A stretch of DNA of 64,000 nucleotides, taken from contig NC_062222.1 in the NCBI RefSeq assembly GCF_902686445.1, positions 41,539,792 to 41,603,791 of the forward strand, written 5' to 3'. This DNA comes from Sciurus carolinensis. Lineage: Eukaryota > Chordata > Mammalia > Rodentia > Sciuridae. Under the pieces are notes generated by a model. That model was not told the DNA's origin. It saw nothing but the letters and a program-made list of their open reading frames with translations, and did not search any database. Made by a program: the position numbers and the translations under genes. Below are positions 35,773 through 45,840 of this stretch, one piece after another (positions within the stretch are counted from its first letter, which is position 1; each line of letters starts with the position of its first letter).

Positions 35773-35985
35773 TCAGTTGGGTGAAATGACACACCTGTAA
35801 TCTCAGCAGCTCAGGAAGTTGAAGAAGGAGGATGGTGATTTGAGTGTCAGCCTCAGAAAACTTAGGGAGGCCCTAAGCAACTCAGTGAGACCCTGTCTCT
35901 AAATAAAAAGTACAAAAGAGGGTTGGAGATGTTGCTCAGTGGTTAAATTTTCCAGGGTTCAATCTGCAGTACCAGAATCAATCAA
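35773..35985 (+). mobile_element. Sciurid composite SINE
   Basis: B1-like half (ACACACCTGTAATCTCAGCA, GTCAGCCTCAGAAAACTTAG, GTGAGACCCTGTCTCTAAAT) and ID half (GGGTTGGAGATGTTGCTCAG, TTCCAGGGTTCAATC, GCAGTACC) with an AATC-repeat tail. A short TCAGCTA match on both sides may be the remains of a target duplication. Confidence 0.88.
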
Positions 35986-36890
35986 TCAATTAATCAGCTA
36001 CCACTTAGATAATAAAAAAAATTATAGACCATTTATTCAGAGTAGCCCAGAGAAAGGAGATACTCTTTGAAGATCTATCCACCAGGAAGATTCCTTGTCT
36101 TCATTATTCTTCTGGACTTTGTCTAGAAGATTCCAAAATTACAGGAAATGGTATCTGTGAGATATAATTTGAATAAACACTCAAACATAAACTTATTTTC
36201 TAATCTATTTTCAAATCTATGAGTTTTTGGCTTATCCTATAGTGACCACCCTTGGATTTGGAGTAAGAAAAACCAAATGGAGTAATTCCACTTACATAAG
36301 CCCTTTCTGACAGTATTATTCCAAATAGGAACTTTGGAAATAAGGAAAGTATTATTTGACGGGTTTATGAGGATTATCTAAGTCAGAATTGGGTCGGAAA
36401 TTCTTTTAATATATCTGTCCTATATCAACCTTCACTCTGATGTGCAAAAGGTCTTTCTGGACCTGTAGAGATTGGTGTTCACTTCTATTATTCTGGAAAC
36501 ATCGGATATGTAGATTTCCTTGTGTACATGTTTTTGGTTTTTACTTCCAGAACTCCTTGGGGAAATATTATAGGAAACATTAACACCATGCTCTAATAAT
36601 GTTACTGGAGGGTCATATCACAATTGTAATAAATTTTGTCTTCATTAAAAGTTGGGCTAGGTATGTTTACTGGTTCAGGTCTTGATATTGGTTGATTTTC
36701 AGGACAACTAACTCTATGGTGACCAAGATACTTTCTTTCTTCTTATTCATGTCTGTCTTGGTTTCTGCCACTTTTGAATCTAGAAGACCATTTCATGTAC
36801 TGAATATCTTCCAACTAACTTCAAGCTACAGAGATCACCCATTAAGAAACTTTTCAAATAATCTCTAGGTTCTTTGTTTTGTTTACTTTT
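35986..36890. other. AT-rich intergenic DNA, no gene seen
   Basis: Nothing recognised. Confidence 0.5.
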
Positions 36891-37560
36891 TAATTTTCAA
36901 AATAAACCTTTATCATATCAGCTTTATGTTCACAGATAAATTGATGAGAAAATACAGAGAATTCCCCTATACCCCTGATCCTATACATACTTCAACCACT
37001 CTCAATATCCTGTATTAAAATATTATATATTTTATAATCAATGAACCTATATCATGCCATTCAGCATGAACAGTTAACCATAGGATTCACTCGTGGCATT
37101 GTAAATACTTTGTATTTATTTATTTACTATTTATTTATTTAAGACAGGATCTTGCTAAGTTGCTTAGAGCCTCACTAAGTGGCTAAGGTTAGTACAAACT
37201 TGGGGTCCTCCAGCCTCAGTCTCCTGAGTTACTGGGTTTAAGGTGTGAGTCACTGTGCCTGACTGTTGTTTATACTTTGGATTTGGACAGATATATAATG
37301 ACATGCACCCACATGTCATTATATTCTACTTGCTACAGTTATGCCTCACTTGCGGTAGTTACCACCCTTGAGCCCTTTCAAATTATTAATCCATGAAATG
37401 AATTAATCCCCATTGATGAAGTTACAGCCCTAATAATATAATCATTTCACCTCTGAACATTCCTGCATTACCTAACACATGAGATTTTCCAGGCAACTCC
37501 TCATATCCAGATCACAAAACTAGTAATATGCTTAATGATATTCATTTAAGTTTCCTTAAA
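36891..37560 (-). mobile_element. Old L1 3' region, minus strand, split by a SINE
   Basis: Words such as GAATTCCCCTATACCCCTGA, TTCAACCACTCTCAATATCC, TAACCATAGGATTCACTCG, GACATGCACCCACATGTCAT and TCCTCATATCCAGATC are typical of antisense old L1 3' sequence, as in the copy at 21,880. A B1-type SINE interrupts it at 37,113-37,265. Confidence 0.5.
37113..37265 (-). mobile_element. B1-type SINE without ID half, minus strand
   Basis: Antisense B1 half: AGACAGGATCTTGCTAAGTT, TCCAGCCTCAGTCTCCTGAG, AAGGTGTGAGTCACTGTGCC, preceded by a TTTA-repeat (A tail). The ID half is lacking. Flanking GTAAATACTTTG (37,101-37,112) and GTTTATACTTTG (37,267-37,278) form a target duplication with two mismatches. Confidence 0.85.
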
Positions 37561-39091
37561 TTCATTTAAGTCATTTCATGGATTGAGAGGGTTTTAGTTT
37601 TTTCTTTTCCTTTTTTTTTTCTTTTTTAGTTTGAAGTAGAATAAAGTAGTCTGATATACAAGTACAGAAGAGACTATTTAGTCAACTCCTGAAGGACACC
37701 TATTTTTTTAAAAAAAATAGGAAAAAGAATATAAACTAAGAGAATTTATCCACACCAGATCTGATCTAAAAGAAATACTAGTCTAAGTTCTTTGGACTGA
37801 AGAAAAATGACCAGAAAGAAATTGTAACTTCAGGAATGAGCAGCAGAAATAACAAATATACAGGTAATAAAAAGTCCAACCACATCTATAAATTTACCTG
37901 TGGCTAAAATTATGTTTTTCACTCTTTTTTATGTGCTACCAAAATCTACTATACCAGATAGTTGCCTAAAATTTATTCATATAAAAGAAAAAAGAGATCA
38001 TATACTTTTTACCAAGTAACTTTCTCCTTTTGCTGTTTACTTTTGCTCCTGATTTTGTAATTTACCTTCCAGAATACGCAAGTACAGATTCCAGTTGTGT
38101 ACAGATCAGTGATCAGGACTTGAAGAGGAAATCTAGAAAAAGAGATAAACAGGAGGAGGATCATTAGCTTTTCCTTACCCATGATTCACTCACATTTAAT
38201 TATCAAAGAAACTTCAACTAGTGCAAAAAGCCATTCCTGAATGATAAAGGATCATCTATTCAGGTGGCAATCTCATAAAGGGATAGGGAATCACCCATTT
38301 TAACTTTTATTATCCCCCTGTATCATATTATATACCCTCAATTTCAGTTTTAAAACCTCATCAAACTATAAAACCCAGTAACATTGCTACCTGGCAAGTA
38401 ATTTAGCCTATGAATTTTGGCTATCTTGGCCATATGGTTTTATGAATTTAGAGATATTTTATCAAGATTAGAGGAAGTACCTGGATTTCAGTCCATGCCT
38501 TGTGATTAAAATTTGTAGGTTCTTGAGCTTGTCTTTCTCTCTTTTGGTTCTATATAATTGTTGGAGGCATTCAGTTTACCCCCAACCCATATATCCTCTT
38601 TTTCTTCAAGCAGTTATATTACATTTTTGTTATTTTATTATTGTTCATTCTTTTTAATTAATGGTTACTTGATTTATCAAGTCTTTTACACCTGTGTAAC
38701 TTACAAATATATTGTAATTTCCAATTACCAATGACCATAAGTTATTGTTTTATTACTGCCTGCCAAATTCTAATTTTTAATACTTCTAAATTTTTATCAT
38801 TCTCAGTTCCAAGTGGGTCAGATAATCGATAACATAGTATCATGTATTGTATTTATTAATTTTTGGAAATCCTTTTTTCACAGTCAGCAACCACACTGGT
38901 ACATATATCTCTGCTAGACTGTTTTGGTAATTTCAAGAAAAGCAAATGTGAAACAAACAAACAAAAAATCAATTGAAAGCAAATCTGGAGAAGTGAGCTG
39001 CCTTAATTTTCTGGATTCAGAAAGAATCTATACTATATGTGCTATTTGGTACCTAAGATACACAGAATTTTTAAAAATTTACCAGAGAAAC
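37561..39091. other. AT-rich intergenic DNA, no gene seen
   Basis: Nothing recognised. Confidence 0.5.
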
Positions 39092-39103
39092 GAATAAAGA
39101 AGG

Positions 39104-39304
39104 CATCTCGTGGTGGCACACTCCTGTAATCCCAGTGGCTCCCGAGACTGAGGCAGAAGGATTGTGAGTTCAAAGCCAGTCTCAGCAACTTAGGGAGATA
39201 CTGAGAAACACAGGAGACCCTGTCTCTGGATAAAATATTTTAAAAAGGACCGGGGATGTGACTCAGTGGTTAAGAGCCCCTGGGTTTTATCCCCAGTACC
39301 AAAC
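39104..39304 (+). mobile_element. Sciurid composite SINE
   Basis: B1-like half (GTGGTGGCACACTCCTGTAA, TGAGGCAGAAGGATTGTGAG, GCCAGTCTCAGCAACTTAGG) and a good ID half (CGGGGATGTGACTCAGTGGT, TATCCCCAGTACC). Target duplication of about 16 bp, AATAAAGAAGGCATCT against AATAAAAAAGGCATCT, with one mismatch. Confidence 0.93.
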
Positions 39305-39339
39305 AACAACAAAAATAACAACAATAAAAAAGGCATCTA

Positions 39340-41937
39340 CATGTGAATTTGGCAAAATTGCAATTTTGTTTGAAGTCAAAGTTGTTTTTTTTTTTTTTAG
39401 TTTTGATTGTGTTAATTTTCTATTACTAACTTTCTCAAATTAAAAAGATAAAAATACAGAATCTTAAATCTTTTCACTAACTAGTGCTTTTTAGGCACTA
39501 CTTTATTTTTATTTTATATTTCCTTTTATCTGAGCAACTTTTATAAAGATTTTTATTTAGAAAATAATAAAGCTAAAAGAATATTTTAGGGTGAATGGAG
39601 CATGAAAAGGGCACCAAAAAAGACTTTCAAATTTTAATATTGCTCTAATTTTCATCATGAAAGTGAATAGCATTTGACCACTTTATTTCACTTATACATT
39701 TTATTACTTGTAACTTCATTTATTATGAGAACAACAGTAAAAATCAAAAGGATATAAAAATACAGTGAAAGGAAGTATTTTTTTCCAGAAAGCGGACATT
39801 TCATAGAAAGATATTCTTGTGCTGGAGCTGTTAGTTAAAAATAGGGGAATAGTTAAGAATATAGACTCTGGGAGTTTATCGTTTGTATACAAACAGTTCT
39901 GTCACTATCTTACCTAGGTGGCCAGATTCAGAAAGAATGTGTACTCTACGTGCAATTTGGTAAATATATACTAATATCTAACATTGCAAAATAAACAAAG
40001 AAGCATCTACATGTGAACTAGGCATACACTTAAACTTCCCTGTCTCATTTTTCTCATCCATAAAATGAAGGTGGGGGTAAAATCTATTTCATCCATTTCT
40101 CTGAGGACTAAACTCCTTACAAAATATACAACACTTAGAACACTACTTGGAACAGAGTAAGGGATAAATACAGATTCTTATGAAATAGAAGAGTGCCTTG
40201 TGCTTTCGGCATATGGAGGAAATAATGCTCAACCACTTCACAGGCTGGAAAAATAAATCATTACTCTTTCACTGGGATAAAGTACAAAAGGCTAATAATA
40301 AATGAACAAGGAAATATAGACAGCACACTGACAATTACAAGGAATTCCTTGTATATTCAATGGGAAACCAGCAAAGTTTCTTAAATCTGGATATTGTGGG
40401 CCATTACTTATCATTATCATAAGTCTTTAACAGCATTTTAAAAATGCATAGTAATTATAAGTATAAGTATTTTCTGTCACACAGTTTGTGCCTAATATGA
40501 ACCAATTCTTACTTCTGAATATACAAAGGCATCTATAATATAAGGTAGCTTAAAATCACACTCTGAGGTCATAAATAGTGAAAAATGATATTTGTAATCA
40601 ATATTAAAAAAATCTAACTGATAAAGAAATAATTCAACTTTTGGAAAATACAAAATGCAAAGATGCCTAATACAAAAATATACATGTAAAAATTAAATGC
40701 TAACAATGTGAAGCATCCTATATTTACAGGAAGATATCATTTCAAGGGATCTGGTTAAACTAGTCTTTCAGATGAACACTGCCTTTGTGAGCTCACAAAT
40801 TTATATCTAGAAAGATATTATAAGTAATTTGAGGTAAATATATCACAAGTTATTTAAGGTAAATATACAAAAATATAAATTGAAAAATAATATGATCTTT
40901 TAAAAATAGATCTTTGAATATTCACTGGTTAAATTTAAAAGACTGTTTATTTCTTCAACGTCATTATAAAATTAATAATTGAATGTTTTTCCATATCCTG
41001 AAGGAGGACTAGGTCCACATTAACTATAGTCAATAGGAACATCTATTATTTATTAGGTATATTGGATGTTCCAATCACTTGGCAGCCTTCAGGCACATTT
41101 CTAATGGATAGAAGACTACTATAAGGTTTCAAACATTCTTAATTTGCAGATTTAAGCAAAGATATACAACAGCTAAGTTGTCTGAAGACAATATTCTTAT
41201 TTATATATTCATTTAATACTACTTAAAGTGTAACTTGCAAAAATGCATTTATTTCTCCATTATTCTTTTTAAATAGCCACTTTTAACAATAATATGAGTT
41301 CAGAAAATTCAATGACCAATTACGTCCTGAATGTCACTCACTTGGAAAAGCTGAAAGTTATAGGCCTGCAGAGTAAATGTCAAGTGTATATATTTGGACT
41401 GTGGCCATATGTGATTAACAAGGCTGTTTTCAGCACATTCAATTGCCAGACATGTGCGATTTGCCTTGTGTACCTGAGACATAATGGATGAAAATACAGC
41501 ACTCTGCAACTGCTGGACAATTAAGATAGTTGGGGTGGGGATTCAATTCCAATTAGTAAACATTTATTGAATACCTAAAATTGTCAAATTAATGAGCTAA
41601 GTGCTACTGAATCCTTTTATGAATGTTCCTCCCTGCTGCTGCAGTTCTCATTTAAATATTGAAATTTTCACATATATTGGCTATATTTATGATTAGATGC
41701 TTGTCGTGTTGCTTTAAATTACAAATTATTTATTGATGTATGTCTTCTCTTAAATGGATTTTTAAAACGTGAAGTAATCTATTACAAGGATTGTCCCTGT
41801 TTCCCTTGAGTTGGTGCAGTGTGATGTTAAAATTAGGTCCTTAAAGAATTCTTAATGACATGAATTCATGGATAACTTGATAAATTTCTAGTTCTTACTT
41901 CTAAGTGTGAAACATCATTGACACAATAGACAACCTC
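39340..41937. other. AT-rich intergenic DNA; 41.3-41.9 kb is non-repetitive
   Basis: No gene. The part from about 41,290 to 41,900 is moderate-complexity, free of recognisable repeats and has 60-66-codon frames on both strands without any domain. If anything in the window is a conserved non-coding element it could be here, but that cannot be judged without an alignment. Confidence 0.4.
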
Positions 41938-42068
41938 AAAAAAAAAAAAAAAAAAAACAAACAAACTAGAAACTCAGAAAAATAAACTAGGATTTGAATA
42001 TATATATATCTCCTTCTAATACATATATATATATATATATATATATCTCCTTCTAATACATTCAAATA
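41938..42068. repeat. Poly(A) run and duplicated TA/CTCCTTCTAATACAT unit
   Basis: A run of about 22 A (41,938-41,959). After a 40-bp gap, two copies of ATCTCCTTCTAATACAT are embedded in TA repeats. Confidence 0.9.
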
Positions 42069-42289
42069 TATATATTATAACTTTTCAAAGTGACACCTAT
42101 GAATAACATTATTCTGATCTAAAAGTGACATTGTTAGTTTGGTTGTATAAGCTTAATGGGCTTCAACTAAAGTGTAAAAGACTGACTCTTTCCCCTTATT
42201 ATGATAATGGAAAATGCTAAAGCTAGGAGCCAAGATCTGGCTATTCAAAAGCAGTACCACAGACTGACCTCACATGCAATATCCTTGGG

Positions 42290-42365
42290 AATCTCTATGT
42301 ATGTATAATTTGCCAAAATACATTCTACCATCATGTATAATTAACAACAACAAAAGAAACTTAAA
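42290..42365 (+). mobile_element. Possible L1 3' tail
   Basis: ATAATTTGCCAAAATACATT followed by CTACCATCATGTATAATTAA and an A-rich end resembles the last bases of sciurid L1 (compare 60,540-60,590). Short and old. Confidence 0.4.
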
Positions 42366-42881
42366 GAGATTGCTGTCATCTTACGACCATACTTTGGGGG
42401 AAAGAAATTCTAGCTTTCTGTGAACAATAACCTAATTTCTAACTTTAAACTCTCTAAAGAATGCTACAGAGTTCTCAGACTTCTCAACAAAGTCATGCGT
42501 ACTCTGATACTATAGATTAGGCAAAGAATAATGTACAAAATACATTTGGTACTATCACAACCTATTTTTGTAGAAATGACATTGTCATTATTTTTTAATC
42601 ATGTAAATCATTTAAAAATGGTGAGAGTTGGTTGTTTCATGATCTTCCCCAATTTTTGCTCAAAAAGAAGAGAGGAAGAGAAAAAAATGCAGCACTAGTG
42701 ACAGTTTTAGGACTTCAGTCTTCATTGTCAACTGGCAGACAGGCTTCTACTGGGACTTCAGGTTGTCCCATGAATATATATGCTCATTTTTTAACAGAAA
42801 GCATACTCTGAAATATAATTATAATTTATATCCACAGTACTTTCCTCAGTTTAACTTAAGTAGTATTTTATTGACTCAAAA

Positions 42882-42882
<1 letters not shown>
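42366..42882. other. AT-rich DNA, no gene seen
   Basis: Nothing recognised. Confidence 0.5.

Positions 42883-42932
<50 letters not shown>
42883..42932. repeat. (CA)n/(TA)n microsatellite
   Basis: About 21 CA units followed by TATATATA. Confidence 0.97.
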
Positions 42933-42933
<1 letters not shown>

Positions 42934-43479
42934 CCAAAATTTCTATTTTTCTCTCTAAAAATTTTAATTTTTCTCTAAAAGTTTATTCTTTATATATTTT
43001 TAAGGTGAAGAGACCATACCTATGACTGGGTCATCAAATTCTATATGATTAAATAAGTCCTGTTCCCAATGGTAAAGCCCGATCACTGCCACTAGGTTTC
43101 AAAATAATGTATTTTCTTGAAATATCTATGCAGTAAGTCCATCTTCACATAAATGCATACAAAAAACTACAAATAAGAACTTTCACAAATGAAATACTGA
43201 GCTAAATATGGATTCTATCAGTTAATAAGTTTGGAAAAATCCAACTCAACCTCAGCTTTTTGTAGACCTCATAAGAAATATTTGTAAGTTACTTTTGTCA
43301 AGATTTTAACATATGAAACTAATTATGCAGCTTTACCTCAAGAAGACATAGACAGACATAGGAACATAGACATTGAAAACAAATCAAGAGAACTAAGAAC
43401 AAAAAGTAAAACTAAATAACAGTATTCTATTTATAGTTTTAAAATAGAAAAAAAAAGATTCATTTATAGAATATACAGA
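42933..43479. other. AT-rich DNA, no gene seen
   Basis: Nothing recognised. Confidence 0.5.
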
Positions 43480-44330
43480 GAAATAAAAAACTCAATAGAA
43501 AAAGGATACCTTAACTGAAAGATGGGCAAGAGACCTGAATAGACACTTTCCATGGAGTGACATACACATGGACAAAAGGTATCTGAAGTGGACATCACTA
43601 ATCTTTAAAGAAATGCAAATCAAATCCAAGGTGAAATATCACTTCTTTTTCATAACAATAATTATTAACAAAAAGACTAAAGATAACATGTGCTGCAAAG
43701 GACTTAGAAAAAAAGGATCCCTCATATACTGTTGGTGGGGATACAAATTAGTGTAGCTATTATAGAAAACATTATAAAACTTCTTAAATAAATAAAAAAT
43801 ACAACAACTATAGCAATCCTACTTCTGGGTATGTGCATATAAAGAGGAAATGAAATCAGTCAGTCAAAGAAATAGCCACACTTGCATATTTCTTGCATCA
43901 TTATTGACAATAATCAAGAAAGAGAAACAAACTCAGCCTCCACAAACTGATGAAAGGAGAAAGAAAATGTGGCACATTTACACAATGAAATATCATTCAG
44001 TCATAAAAAGAATAGAATCTTATCATTTGTGAAAATATAGGTTTAATAACATTTACATTAAGTGAAATAATACAAACACAGAAAAACCAATAACCCATGG
44101 TCTCATTCATATGTGGAATATAAAAATAAAACTGATCTCATGAACTTTGGGAGTAGAATGATGGGAAGTAGGAACAGGGCAGAAGTGGGTAGGTTGGTCG
44201 ACAGGTACTAATCAGAATAGGAAGTTTTGGTGAGCAATTGCACAGTAGACTATGTACAATAACATACTGTATATATCAAAAAACCAAAAGAAAAGATTTT
44301 GAATGTTCACCATGAAGAAATGTTAAAAAT
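43480..44330 (+). mobile_element. L1 ORF2 3' end and 3' UTR
   Basis: L1 words in order: AACTGAAAGATGGGCAAGAG, GAAATGCAAATCAAATCCAA, CTCATATACTGTTGGTGGGG, CTACTTCTGGGTATGTGCAT, AAGAAAATGTGGCACATTTA, GAAATATCATTCAGTCATAA, CATTAAGTGAAATAATACAA and TGGTCTCATTCATATGTGGA. All frames are interrupted. It is old, and its relation to the younger sciurid L1 subfamily is not clear. Confidence 0.8.
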
Positions 44331-44749
44331 TCAAGGAGGAGGATATCTCTAACCTGATTTAAACATTGCATAATGTGTTCAGGTACAGATAATCACATGG
44401 TAATCCAGGAATATGTAGAATTTTTATGTTTTTACATATCATTAAAAGTAAATTGAATTTAAATGAAAAAAGCAGGAAGCAACTTTAAAGGTATACTGTC
44501 TTGTCTCCCTTCATTAGGTCTCTAAGTGTCACAAATAAGTATTTTCTTAAATATAAAACTGGCCTACTTTCTTATTTAAAATTTAAAAAAGAATATTTAT
44601 GACAGAAATTTCACTAGACTTTTAACTAACCTCATCCTGGCTATTAGGGTATGCTATCATCCATCTCTCCTAAGAAACTTATTATTTCATATTAAAAATG
44701 AAAGAAATATACATCTTTCTCTTCCTTCTCTGTGGAAGTAAATTGTTTA
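44331..44749. other. AT-rich DNA left of the provirus
   Basis: No gene. Ends at the proviral target site CCTATC (44,750-44,755). Confidence 0.6.
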
Positions 44750-44755
44750 CCTATC
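44750..44755. repeat. Proviral target-site duplication, left copy
   Basis: CCTATC immediately before the LTR terminus TGTCAGGG. Matches 52,203-52,208 exactly. Confidence 0.92.
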
Positions 44756-45206
44756 TGTCAGGGTCTTAAGCCCCCTAGCTCTTCTCGACCAGCGACAAGG
44801 GAAGGGGACACTCCCCAACAAGGTCAGACAAGGACAGGTAGGGCCTACTGACCGCCTGCTCCCAGCCCTCCAGGCGGAGGACAATCAAATGCGTCAGGGA
44901 GACCAGTCACAGCAGGCACTCGTTTATTGAGGAAATCACACAGCTTTTATGTAGGGTGGGGGCTAGGTGGGAACCAATCAGCTTAAAGGTCAACAAGGCA
45001 TAAGAGGTTCATGCAGGTGAAAGTCCCATAGGACTATATGGCAAGCACGAGCTGATCACGTTCGCGGAACTGTTGTTAACCAATCTCTGAGGTGGTCCGA
45101 TTTATCGTCATGAACCTTTGAAACAGGCTTTGAGACCTTGATCTTGCTCACTCGCCAGGGAGTAAGGAGTCAGTCTGAGTTAGTTAGTGTGTCATTAGTC
45201 CCAACA
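44756..45206 (-). repeat. 3' LTR of the provirus
   Basis: 451 bp, sense strand TGTTGGGACTAATGACAC ... AAGACCCTGACA, so TG...CA ends. In the sense direction it has a CCAAT-type ATTGGTT, a TATA-like TACATAAAAGC (44,943-44,953) and AATAAA only about 15 bp further (44,923-44,928). That implies a very short R region, with the poly-A signal upstream or at the start of R, as in many class II ERVs. Confidence 0.95.
44923..44928 (-). promoter_or_regulatory. LTR polyadenylation signal AATAAA
   Basis: Plus strand TTTATT within CTCGTTTATTGAGG. Conserved in all three LTR copies in the window (3' LTR, 5' LTR at 51,920-51,925, solo LTR), which supports it as the functional 3' end signal of the proviral transcript. 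Confidence 0.75.
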
Positions 45207-45208
45207 TA

Positions 45209-45220
45209 TCCCCCTTTTTT
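45209..45220 (-). promoter_or_regulatory. Polypurine tract for plus-strand priming
   Basis: Sense AAAAAAGGGGGA, separated by two bases (TA) from the 3' LTR start TGTTGGG. Its position and composition are those of a retroviral PPT. Confidence 0.92.
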
Positions 45221-45234
45221 GTTTTATATTAAGT

Positions 45235-45370
45235 GTGTGTCTGTCTTAGGTTGCCCCTGGGAGGGTCTTACCTGTCATGGAACATCACCCTAGCAGTTGG
45301 GGGTCTGCCTTACTCAAAGGTGTGCCTGTCTTAGGTTGTCCTCCTCTGAGGATCTTACCCGTCATTGACT
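45235..45370 (-). promoter_or_regulatory. CTE-like RNA export element, twofold repeat
   Basis: Between the env remnant and the polypurine tract the sense strand carries two copies of a bipartite motif: ATGACGGGTAAGA (45,353-45,365) with AACCTAAGACAGG (45,325-45,337), and ATGACAGGTAAGA (45,266-45,278) with AACCTAAGACAG (45,242-45,253). The copies are spaced about 85 bp. The middle of each copy is self-complementary (TCCTC/GAGGA and CCCT/AGGG). Established knowledge: type-D retroviruses carry, at exactly this place, a constitutive transport element with two related internal loops bound by the host export factor NXF1/TAP, which lets unspliced RNA leave the nucleus. The words here look like those loops. 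Whether this copy still binds NXF1 is inference; the second motif copy has at least one G-to-A change. Confidence 0.8.
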
Positions 45371-45531
45371 ACCAACTTAGCGCTTCAGGCGGGCCCCTCA
45401 GGAGGAGCAGGGCTTAAGGGAGAGACACTTAGACCCCAGTGTCTTGATACGAGGATCCCATAGGGCTCTCAATCAACATTATGAAGGGTGGTATAATCCT
45501 ATCAGACCACCATGAGCTGCACAGATTTAGC

Positions 45532-45840
45532 CTAGCTTTTCAGGAAATGAATAAGCTTATTGATTATGCAAAGCCCAAAAGTGAACACAAGGATAATGGT
45601 GATTAGCGGTCCCCTAAGTGGGAGGAGGTAGGGGAGCCACCCATATAACCCAGTCCAGAGGAAATTCGAGTGGACCTTGCTCCTATGACGTTCCAGATCT
45701 TCATGTAGGTTTTTGATTTTATCTTGTACAACACCAGAGCAGTTGGCGTAGAAACAGCACCAAGGAACAGGCAAAGCCCTCCTTCCTTTGCCCTTGCAGG
45801 ACGATATCAGCCAAGGAATCAAGTTGAACCTGTAGATCTA
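45532..45840 (-). pseudogene. env: env remnant: C-terminal part of transmembrane (TM) subunit
   Basis: A 96-codon frame (45,822 to 45,532). It contains a CC doublet followed by FYAN, a heptad-like LHEDLERHRSKV stretch, then LWTGLYGWLPYLLP, a hydrophobic membrane anchor (ITIILVFTFGLCI) and a short cytoplasmic tail NKLIHFLKS. The arrangement is that of the TM end of type-D / gamma-type Env, which is carried by type-D betaretroviruses. Upstream, another frame at 45,790-45,845 continues with a LDSLADIVLQ-type helix, so a frameshift and small deletion separate the fusion-core helix from the anchor. The surface subunit, signal peptide and cleavage site are not found. It has no fusion function. Confidence 0.8.
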
